The notes under the pieces were generated by a model. It had not been told where the DNA came from and ran no database searches. It saw nothing but the letters and a program-made list of their open reading frames with translations. From assembly GCA_900771995.1 (NCBI GenBank), contig CAAGQC010000002.1:1-19092 (forward strand): a DNA stretch of 19,092 nt, given 5' to 3'. Source of the DNA: Lachnospiraceae bacterium (GTDB lineage Bacteria; Bacillota; Clostridia; Lachnospirales; Lachnospiraceae). The translations under genes and the position numbers were made by a program. Below, in pieces: positions 13,326 to 19,092 of this stretch. The stretch's first letter is position 1. Every line of letters starts with the position of its first letter.

Positions 13326-13365
13326 TATAAAAACAGGAGAATTTGATTTTTAAAATTCTCCTGTT
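13326..13365 (-). terminator. Terminator of eno
   Basis: On the minus strand AACAGGAGAATTT pairs with AAATTCTCCTGTT (13332-13365, 13 bp) and is followed by TTTTTATA. It lies 45 bases past the eno stop. Confidence 0.9.
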
Positions 13366-13410
13366 CCAACATTTTTATTTTTTTGTATTTTTTGTTTGTT
13401 GCGCAGTTTG

Positions 13411-14730
13411 TCAGATTTTACGGAACGGTTCCATATATGCTGCTGCATCTTTCAGTTCTTCTTCGATAGCCAGTAGTCTATTGTACTTCGCCACACGGTC
13501 GCTGCGGCAGGGGGCTCCGGTCTTGATCTGTCCGGCATTCAGTGCCACGGCGATATCCGCAATGGTGGTATCCTCTGTTTCCCCGGATCTGTGGGAGATC
13601 ACGGCCTTGTAACCGTTCTTGTGGGCCATTTCCACTGCCTCAAAGGCTTCTGACAGAGTTCCGATCTGATTGACTTTCACCAGAATGGCATTGCCGCAGT
13701 GCAGCTTGATACCGGCATCCAGCCGCTTGGTATTGGTGACGAACAGATCGTCTCCCACCAGCTGGATCTTCTCCCCCAGCCGTTTCGTCAGTTCCTGCCA
13801 GCCATCCCAGTCATTTTCATCCAGCCCGTCTTCTATGGAAATGATCGGATATTTTTCCACCAGACGCTCATAATAGGCGATCATCTCTCCCGTATCCCGC
13901 AGCACTTCTTCCCCTTTCAGCTTACTTTCTCCGGGGAAATGATACATTCCTGTCTTTTCATTATATAATTCGCTGCTGGCCGCATCCATGGCGATCTTGA
14001 TGTCCTGTCCCGGTACATATCCGGAAGCCTCGACGGCCTCCACCAGGAAATCCAGCACACTCTCTGCATCCGGCAGATCCGGGGCAAAACCGCCTTCATC
14101 CCCTACACCGGTGGACAGTCCCTTTTGCTCCAGAAGCTTTTTCAGGTTGTGGTAGATCTCCGCACAAATTTTAAGTCCCTCCGCAAAATCTTCCGCCTGT
14201 ACCGGCATGATCATGAACTCCTGGAAATCCACGGTATTCGCTGCATGTTTTCCACCATTTAAGATATTCATCATGGGAACCGGCAGAAGTCTCGGGGAGA
14301 TTCCGCCGAAATACCGGTACAAAGGCAGTCCCAGGGTTTCCGCGGCCGCACTTGCCACCGCCATGGATACCGCCAGCATGGCATTGGCGCCCAGATTGCT
14401 CTTATTGTCCGTACCGTCTGTCTCCCGCAGGATCCGGTCGATGCGGATCTGTTCCAGCGCATTCTCTCCCATGAGAACACTGGCGATTTTCTCATTCACG
14501 TTTTTCACCGCATGTTGTACGCCCAGTCCGAAATATCTGGTCTCACCGTCTCTGAGTTCCACCGCCTCGAACTGTCCGGTGCTGGCTCCGGAGGGTACCG
14601 CCGCCGTCCCCCGAAAGCATCTGTTACTCTCCCTGTCCTTCACTGTGACGATAGCCGACACTGTGGGATTCCCTCTGGAATCCAGAATCTCCCTTCCGTG
14701 TACTTCGACGATCTCCAGATATTTTTCCAT
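13411..14730 (-). CDS. eno: Enolase
   Basis: The 439-residue enzyme converts 2-phosphoglycerate to phosphoenolpyruvate. Visible signatures are REILDSRGNPTVSAIV, substrate-loop GAVPSGASTG-like AAVPSGASTGQFEAVELRD, MNILNGGKHAANTVDFQEFM, metal ligands in SIEDGLDENDWDGW and LVGDDLFVTN, ILVKVNQIGTLSEA and the catalytic-Lys region VISHRSGETEDTTIAD. The length is close to the usual ~430. The start at 14730 follows AAGGAGG; a longer frame (from 14799) would begin inside the upstream inverted repeat. It lies downstream of the aldo/keto reductase with no clear promoter between, so it is probably cotranscribed. Its ribosome binding site is inside a strong hairpin (14734-14807). Confidence 0.97.
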   Translation of the reverse strand: MEKYLEIVEVHGREILDSRGNPTVSAIVTVKDRESNRCFRGTAAVPSGASTGQFEAVELRDGETRYFGLGVQHAVKNVNEKIASVLMGENALEQIRIDRILRETDGTDNKSNLGANAMLAVSMAVASAAAETLGLPLYRYFGGISPRLLPVPMMNILNGGKHAANTVDFQEFMIMPVQAEDFAEGLKICAEIYHNLKKLLEQKGLSTGVGDEGGFAPDLPDAESVLDFLVEAVEASGYVPGQDIKIAMDAASSELYNEKTGMYHFPGESKLKGEEVLRDTGEMIAYYERLVEKYPIISIEDGLDENDWDGWQELTKRLGEKIQLVGDDLFVTNTKRLDAGIKLHCGNAILVKVNQIGTLSEAFEAVEMAHKNGYKAVISHRSGETEDTTIADIAVALNAGQIKTGAPCRSDRVAKYNRLLAIEEELKDAAAYMEPFRKI

Positions 14731-14733
14731 AAA

Positions 14734-14807
14734 AAACCTCCTTACCGACATACCTGCTTTCCTTTTTCTAACGTTTTCTAAAGTAAGTATGTCCCGCAAG
14801 GAGGTTT
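14734..14807 (-). promoter_or_regulatory. Inverted repeat sequestering the eno ribosome binding site
   Basis: On the minus strand AAACCTCCTT (complement of 14798-14807) is perfectly complementary to AAGGAGGTTT (complement of 14734-14743), which contains the eno Shine-Dalgarno. Inside it, ACATAC and GTATGT (14787-14792, 14748-14753) add 6 bp. The roughly 33-base loop is A-rich. Such a 16-bp or longer stem should hide the SD from ribosomes unless opened by translation of the upstream gene, heat, a protein or another RNA. No known riboswitch family is recognised. Confidence 0.65.
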
Positions 14808-14827
14808 CTATTCGAATCTGTCAGTAA

Positions 14828-15865
14828 TTAATACTCTTTTCCTGCAAGAATCTCGCAGTAATCCTTGTAGTTCTTTTCCAGCAGTGTCGGTGTATCCAGT
14901 CCGTAAGGGCACTTGGACTTACATCTGCCGCAGTGCAGGCAGTCCTCGATCTTGCGCATCTTGGCCTGCATTTCTTCCGTCAGCTGTGCCGCCGAAGGGG
15001 CTCTGCGGATCATCAGGCTCATACGGGCGCAGTTATTGATCTCAATTCCCGCAGGACAGGGCATGCAGTAACCACAGCCTCTGCAGAATTCCCCCTGCAG
15101 TTCTTCTCTGTCGTGGTCGATCACCGCCTGTAATTCGGGTGTCAGTGTGGGCGGATTATCAATATAGGATAAGAATTCATCCAGTTCACTCTCCCGCTGT
15201 ACACCCCAGATGGGAAGCACATTGTCAAACTGTGCCAGATAGGCATAGGCTGCCGCGGAATTATTGATCAGGCCACCGGACAGTGCTTTCATGGCAATGA
15301 AGCCCATTCCTGCCTTTTTACAGTCCTGTACCAGTTCCAGGTCTTTGTCTGTGGCCAGATAACAGAAGGGAAACTGTAACGTCTCATACAGTCCGCTTTC
15401 GATGGCTTCGTGGGCCACGTTCAAACGATGGTTCGTAATACCGATGTGGCGGATCATGCCTTTTCCCTTTGCTTCCAGCATCGCCTCATAGAGTCCCGTA
15501 CCGTCTCCCGGCTTCGGGCAGAATGCCGGATTGTGGAACTGATAAATGTCGATGTAATCGGTCTTCAGTTTTTCCAGAGAGGTATGCAGCTCCTTCCAGA
15601 AGCCTTTCGCCGTGGTGGCTCCAGTCTTGGTGGCGATATAGATCTTGTCCCGCATACCCTCAAAGGCTGCCCCCACCTTTTCCTCACTGTCGGTATAGTA
15701 TCTGGCGGTATCATAAAAGGTCACGCCTGCTGCGTATGCTTTACGTAACAGTCCCACAGCTGCTTCTTTGGAGATTCTCTGGATCGGCAAAGCACCGAAA
15801 GAGTTTTTCTCCACTGTAATTCCTGTACTTCCTAAAGTTACCAGATTTCTCTTCTTTTGTTCCAT
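14828..15865 (-). CDS. Aldo/keto reductase with C-terminal 4Fe-4S ferredoxin domain
   Basis: The 345-residue protein begins MEQKKRNLVTLGSTGITVEK. The TIM-barrel AKR tetrad is present: Asp52 and Tyr57 (FYDTARYY), Lys80 (YIATKTG) and His111 (YQFHNP). The C-terminal ~90 residues hold two cysteine clusters, CRGCGYCMPCPAGIEINNC and CLHCGRCKSKCP, typical of the iron-sulfur AKR subgroup common in anaerobes. It probably reduces a carbonyl compound using NAD(P)H with an associated electron-transfer centre; the substrate is unknown. The start at 15865 follows GGAAGGAAA; an ATG 25 codons earlier has none. It lies between gpmI and eno on the same strand. Confidence 0.9.
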   Translation of the reverse strand: MEQKKRNLVTLGSTGITVEKNSFGALPIQRISKEAAVGLLRKAYAAGVTFYDTARYYTDSEEKVGAAFEGMRDKIYIATKTGATTAKGFWKELHTSLEKLKTDYIDIYQFHNPAFCPKPGDGTGLYEAMLEAKGKGMIRHIGITNHRLNVAHEAIESGLYETLQFPFCYLATDKDLELVQDCKKAGMGFIAMKALSGGLINNSAAAYAYLAQFDNVLPIWGVQRESELDEFLSYIDNPPTLTPELQAVIDHDREELQGEFCRGCGYCMPCPAGIEINNCARMSLMIRRAPSAAQLTEEMQAKMRKIEDCLHCGRCKSKCPYGLDTPTLLEKNYKDYCEILAGKEY

Positions 15866-15901
15866 GGATATTTCCTTCCTGCTGATAAAGAATTCAGATA
15901 T

Positions 15902-15935
15902 AAAATCCTCAGGCACCGTGCAAAGTGCCTGAGGA
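15902..15935 (-). terminator. Terminator after gpmI
   Basis: On the minus strand TCCTCAGGCAC pairs perfectly with GTGCCTGAGGA (15906-15935, 11 bp, 8-base loop), followed by TTTTATAT. It lies 34 bases past the gpmI stop. The T tract is short, so partial read-through into the reductase is plausible. Confidence 0.85.
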
Positions 15936-15968
15936 ATCATTTCTTGTCATAGTAATATGATACAGTTA

Positions 15969-17510
15969 CTATTTCTTAATTAACAGAGACTTACCTGTCA
16001 TTTCAACAGGCTGCTCCATACCCATCGCATTGATCAGAGTAGGTACGATGTCTGCCAGACATCCACCCTCTTTCAGGGTGTATGCAGGATCATAGTTTAC
16101 CAGAATGAAAGGAACCGGATTGGTGGTGTGTGCGGTATGAGGCTGACCGGTGGTGTAATCGATCATCTGCTCTGCGTTACCGTGGTCTGCACAGATGAAC
16201 AAAACGCCGTCTACATCCTTCACTGCCTGTACTGCCTTGCCCACACACTCGTCTACGGTCTCGATAGCCTTGATGGCTGCGGAGATCACGCCGGTATGAC
16301 CTACCATGTCGGGGTTTGCAAAGTTGATCACGATCACGTCATATTTTTCAGAACGGATCGCATCCAACAGCTTCTCGCACACCTGAGGTGCGCTCATTTC
16401 CGGCTTCAGATCGTAGGTAGCCACGTCCTTGGGGGAGTTTACCAGAATACGATCCTCTCCCTCATTGGGCTGTTCTACGCCGCCGTTGAAGAAGAAGGTA
16501 ACGTGAGCGTACTTCTCGGTCTCGGCGATACGGGCCTGCTTCATGTTGTGAGCTGCCAGCCACTCACCGAAAGTGTTGGTCACAGCGATCTTGTGGAAAG
16601 CTACTTCCTTATTCGGAATGGTAGGATCGTAATCGGAGAAGCATACGAAGGTAATATCCTTTCTCACACGGTCAAAGCCCTTGAAATCATCATCACAGAA
16701 AGCTCTGGTGATCTCTCTTGCACGGTCGGGACGGAAGTTGAAGAAGATCACGGAATCCTTATCCTGTACCAGGCCTACAGCCTTGCCGTCCTCTACGACT
16801 ACGGTGGGCTTTACGAACTCATCGGTCTCATCTCTGTCGTAAGACTCCTGAATACCGCAGATGCCGCAGGCAGCGGTCAGACCCTTGCCCTCGGTCATGG
16901 CATCATAAGCCAGCTTTACACGGTCATAGTTGTTATCACGGTCCATAGCATAGTAACGTCCCATTACGGAAGCAATCTTACCTACGCCCAGCTTCTTCAT
17001 TTCTTCATTTAACTGCTCTGCATAGCTCTTACCGCTGGCAGGAGGGGTATCACGTCCGTCCAGGAAGCAGTGAACATATACCTTTTCCAGACCCTGCTGC
17101 TTCGCCAGCTCCAGCAGGCCGTACAGATGGGTGATGTGGCTGTGTACGCCACCGTCGGATAACAGTCCCATCAGATGCAGGGCGCTGTTGTTCTTCTTGC
17201 AGTTGTCGATAGCCTTTAACAGTGCCTCATTTTTAAAGAAGTCACCATCCTGGATCTCCTTGGTGATACGGGTCAGCTCCTGATATACGATACGGCCGGC
17301 ACCCATATTCATGTGGCCTACCTCGGAGTTACCCATCTGGCCCTCGGGAAGTCCTACTGCCATACCGCTGGCATTACCACGTACGAAGGGATACTCCTTC
17401 ATCAGGGAATCCATGACAGGAGTGTTGGCCTGTGCTACGGCATTTCCCTCTACCTTATCGTTCAATCCATAACCATCCAGGATCATTAATACAACCGGTT
17501 TCTTTCTCAT
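15969..17510 (-). CDS. gpmI: 2,3-bisphosphoglycerate-independent phosphoglycerate mutase
   Basis: The 513-residue enzyme interconverts 3- and 2-phosphoglycerate using two Mn ions. Alkaline-phosphatase superfamily motifs are visible: MILDGYGLN near the N-terminus, the phosphoserine site MGNSEVGHMNMGAGR with Ser62, HCFLDGRDTPPASG, FFNFRPDRAREITRAF, NFANPDMVGHTG and the metal-binding ADHGNAEQM. Length is standard. The start at 17510 (MRKKPVVLMI) follows GGAGG by 8 bases; an ATG 5 codons upstream overlaps that site. It carries out the step before enolase, whose gene is two genes downstream. Confidence 0.97.
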   Translation of the reverse strand: MRKKPVVLMILDGYGLNDKVEGNAVAQANTPVMDSLMKEYPFVRGNASGMAVGLPEGQMGNSEVGHMNMGAGRIVYQELTRITKEIQDGDFFKNEALLKAIDNCKKNNSALHLMGLLSDGGVHSHITHLYGLLELAKQQGLEKVYVHCFLDGRDTPPASGKSYAEQLNEEMKKLGVGKIASVMGRYYAMDRDNNYDRVKLAYDAMTEGKGLTAACGICGIQESYDRDETDEFVKPTVVVEDGKAVGLVQDKDSVIFFNFRPDRAREITRAFCDDDFKGFDRVRKDITFVCFSDYDPTIPNKEVAFHKIAVTNTFGEWLAAHNMKQARIAETEKYAHVTFFFNGGVEQPNEGEDRILVNSPKDVATYDLKPEMSAPQVCEKLLDAIRSEKYDVIVINFANPDMVGHTGVISAAIKAIETVDECVGKAVQAVKDVDGVLFICADHGNAEQMIDYTTGQPHTAHTTNPVPFILVNYDPAYTLKEGGCLADIVPTLINAMGMEQPVEMTGKSLLIKK

Positions 17511-17539
17511 CGATCGTTCCTCCATTTTTACTTTTGATT

Positions 17540-17545
17540 ATTATA
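17540..17545 (-). promoter_or_regulatory. Proximal gpmI -10 candidate
   Basis: A perfect TATAAT on the minus strand lies about 30 bases upstream of the gpmI start, but no recognisable -35 lies 16-18 bases above it (the position is occupied by the palindrome GTTCCGGAAC). Confidence 0.35.
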
Positions 17546-17618
17546 AATTACCAGTACGGTTCCGGAACAGTTTTCCCGTGTCGGATCCGTTCTGAAAGCT
17601 TACATTACATCCACGGAG

Positions 17619-17647
17619 ATTATACACTGAAAACGCGGGATGCGCAA
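17619..17647 (-). promoter_or_regulatory. Distal gpmI promoter
   Basis: On the minus strand TTGCGC (complement of 17642-17647), 17 bases, TATAAT (complement of 17619-17624). It gives a leader of about 100 bases. The -10 is perfect; the -35 matches only in TTG. Confidence 0.5.
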
Positions 17648-17712
17648 TAGCAACCGCAGATTTCTTCTCCGCTTCCCCGGGAGATTCTTTTTCAAAAGGC
17701 CTCCGGATCTAC

Positions 17713-17741
17713 TTGTATTTTCGCCGGTCTTGCAGTACAAT
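17713..17741 (+). promoter_or_regulatory. Promoter of the cation transporter gene
   Basis: TTGTAT (17713-17718), 17 bases, TACAAT (17736-17741). Start near 17748 gives a ~30-base leader and lies inside the longest possible reading frame, which supports translation from 17779 instead. Confidence 0.5.
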
Positions 17742-17778
17742 ATTCTTTAAACTCTTATTTTGGAAAAGGGGTTCTCTT

Positions 17779-18948
17779 ATGGTTACATTACTAACGAAAT
17801 TATTCATTAAGGATCACGAAAATACGAAGGATCCGAGCGTTCGTCAGGCATACGGTATGCTCTGCGGGATCGTCGGGATCTTTTTCAATCTGATTCTGTT
17901 TACCACCAAGGCTCTGGCAGGATTTTTCAGTCATTCCATTGCCATCACCGCAGATGCGGTCAACAATCTGTCGGATGCCGCCTCTTCCATTATTACGCTG
18001 GTAGGTTTCAAAATAGCAGGACAAAAGCCGGATTCCGACCATCCCTTCGGCCACGGCCGGATTGAATATATCTCCGGGCTGTTAGTGGCCATTCTGATCG
18101 TACTCATGGGCTTTGAGCTGGTGAAAAGCTCCATCACCAAGATCTTTCATCCGGAGGCACCGGATTTTTCTCCGGTCATTCTGGGGATTCTGGTATTTTC
18201 GATTCTGGTAAAATGCTATATGGCCTTCTACAACCGGCGCATCGGTAACCGGATCGGCTCCGTAGCCATGAAAGCTACCGCCATCGACAGCTTAAGTGAT
18301 GTGGTGGCCACCACCGTGGTTCTGATCGGCACCATCGTCTCCGTCACTTCCGGCGTTATCATCGACGGTTATTGTGGTGTACTGGTGGGTATGTTCATTC
18401 TGTATTCCGGCTTCGTAGCCGCGAAAGATACCATCAGCCCCCTGTTGGGGCAGCCTCCCGAGCCGGAACTGGTACAGCAGATTAATGATATTGTCCTCTC
18501 CTATGACGATGTCACGGGCATCCATGATCTTATCGTACATAACTACGGTCCCGGCCGGACGTTGATCTCTCTGCATGCGGAGGTCCCCGCCGACGGTAAT
18601 ATTCTGACTCTGCACGATACCATCGATGTCATTGAACATGAATTGCGCCAGAAGTTAAACTGCAATGCCGTGATCCACATGGATCCCGTCAGCACCAATG
18701 ACCCGGAGACGTTATCCCTGAAAGCGGAAGTCAACGGTTATCTCGATCAGATTGATCCAAAACTCAGTATGCATGATTTCCGTGTCGTCAAGGGTCCGAC
18801 CCACACGAATCTTATTTTTGATATCGTCGTTCCTTATGACTACCCTGCCTCGGATCAGCAGGTCACCGATTCCATCACCGAACGGATTCAGATGAATCAT
18901 CCGGATTTCTACACTGTCATTGATGTGGATAAGGCCGTGGTACAATAA
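17779..18948 (+). CDS. Cation diffusion facilitator (CDF) family metal transporter
   Basis: The 389-residue membrane protein begins MVTLLTKLFIKDHENTKDPS. The first helices carry the CDF metal-site pattern SHSIAITADAVNNLSDAASS (Asp59 and Asp66 region) followed by DSDHPFGHGRIEY. A second site pattern lies in a later helix (KATAIDSLSDVVATTVVLIG). The C-terminal cytoplasmic domain is about 190 residues, longer than in typical ~300-residue members, and contains GIHDLIVHNYGPGRTLISLHAEV and HDFRVVKGPTHTNLIFDIVVP. It should export a divalent cation (Mn, Fe, Zn or Co; not decidable here) in exchange for protons. The start follows AAAAGGGG by 7 bases. It is divergent from gpmI. Confidence 0.92.
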   Translation: MVTLLTKLFIKDHENTKDPSVRQAYGMLCGIVGIFFNLILFTTKALAGFFSHSIAITADAVNNLSDAASSIITLVGFKIAGQKPDSDHPFGHGRIEYISGLLVAILIVLMGFELVKSSITKIFHPEAPDFSPVILGILVFSILVKCYMAFYNRRIGNRIGSVAMKATAIDSLSDVVATTVVLIGTIVSVTSGVIIDGYCGVLVGMFILYSGFVAAKDTISPLLGQPPEPELVQQINDIVLSYDDVTGIHDLIVHNYGPGRTLISLHAEVPADGNILTLHDTIDVIEHELRQKLNCNAVIHMDPVSTNDPETLSLKAEVNGYLDQIDPKLSMHDFRVVKGPTHTNLIFDIVVPYDYPASDQQVTDSITERIQMNHPDFYTVIDVDKAVVQ

Positions 18949-19051
18949 ATAGGAAGTTAGTGGAACGTGGGCTACGGGTTTCTTGAAAAGGACTCCAAAA
19001 TGGTGAATTTTGTAGATAAAATTATCTTTCAATTCAAGAGGAGAATTCTGT

Positions 19052-19092
19052 TTGTATTTAAAACGCCAATATTGGCGAAAAAAATACAAAAA
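19052..19092 (+). CDS. Possible start of a further gene (13 codons, cut by window end)
   Basis: A strong AGAGGAG (19037-19043) stands 8 bases before a TTG at 19052 that opens a frame reading YLKRQYWRKKYK to the window end. A basic start after a good ribosome binding site makes translation plausible. The same bases include the palindrome CGCCAATATTGGCG (19063-19076), which might instead be a regulatory or terminator hairpin. Too short to assign. Confidence 0.3.
   Translation, partial: MYLKRQYWRKKYK

Noticed and set aside
14731..14799. Longer enolase N-terminus
   Set aside because: Extra residues do not resemble enolase, and the strong AAGGAGG supports the start at 14730.
16128..17012. 294-codon + strand frame inside gpmI
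   Set aside because: Antisense shadow of a complete phosphoglycerate mutase.
1..19092. CRISPR arrays, rRNA or tRNA genes, T-box or known riboswitches
   Set aside because: None of the expected repeat patterns or consensus cores were seen; tmRNA is the only recognised stable RNA.

Overview
The window looks like chromosome from a motile, low-to-mid GC Clostridia, most likely family Lachnospiraceae. The grounds are a clostridial-type flagellin N-terminus next to csrA, a secG-rnr-smpB-ssrA block with tag peptide ANDNLAYAA, consistently strong AGGAGG ribosome binding sites, and TTGACA/TATAAT promoters. The genus cannot be fixed from the sequence alone. Apart from hicAB and the last gene or genes, everything is coded on the minus strand.

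Region 1 (1-1500) is the exciting part. A flagellin gene (cut by the window edge) is preceded by csrA, and csrA is preceded by a 196-residue, catalytic-domain-only tyrosine recombinase (FimB/FimE-sized). The recombinase gene is bracketed by two nearly identical sites (650-683 and 1407-1442). Each site has two inverted arms around a 6-bp asymmetric core (TTATAC), and the two sites lie in opposite orientation. This is the geometry of a DNA inversion system. Just inside the far site lies an excellent sigma-28 flagellar promoter match (TTAAGTTT-N11-ACCGATAA, 1367-1393) that now points away from the flagellar genes and into a terminator-like hairpin. Inversion would aim the same promoter at csrA-flagellin and replace the hairpin with a weaker one. 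The layout resembles Salmonella hin/fljBA but uses a tyrosine recombinase, with CsrA in the place of FljA. The flagellin leader also carries a textbook CsrA site (ACGGA in a hairpin loop) plus a second one on the Shine-Dalgarno. As assembled, the switch appears to be OFF.

Region 2 (1500-3450) has a secreted lipoprotein DNA/RNA endonuclease, a small promoter-plus-terminator unit that may make a ~70-nt RNA, and a hicAB toxin-antitoxin pair under a perfect consensus promoter with repeats in its spacer.

Region 3 (3446-7016) is the conserved ribosome-rescue/RNA-decay/secretion block: tmRNA (ssrA), smpB, rnr (RNase R) and secG, transcribed in the order secG, rnr, smpB, ssrA. SmpB and tmRNA rescue stalled ribosomes, and RNase R degrades the faulty message.

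Region 4 (7098-13088) is a complete oligopeptide ABC transporter operon, oppB-oppC-oppD-oppF-oppA. oppA has an additional promoter of its own with a palindrome over the -35 and spacer.

Region 5 (13326-17650) holds two consecutive lower-glycolysis enzymes, gpmI and eno, with an iron-sulfur aldo/keto reductase gene between them. The eno ribosome binding site is buried in a strong intercistronic inverted repeat. Region 6 (17713-end) is a divergently transcribed cation diffusion facilitator and possibly the first codons of another gene.
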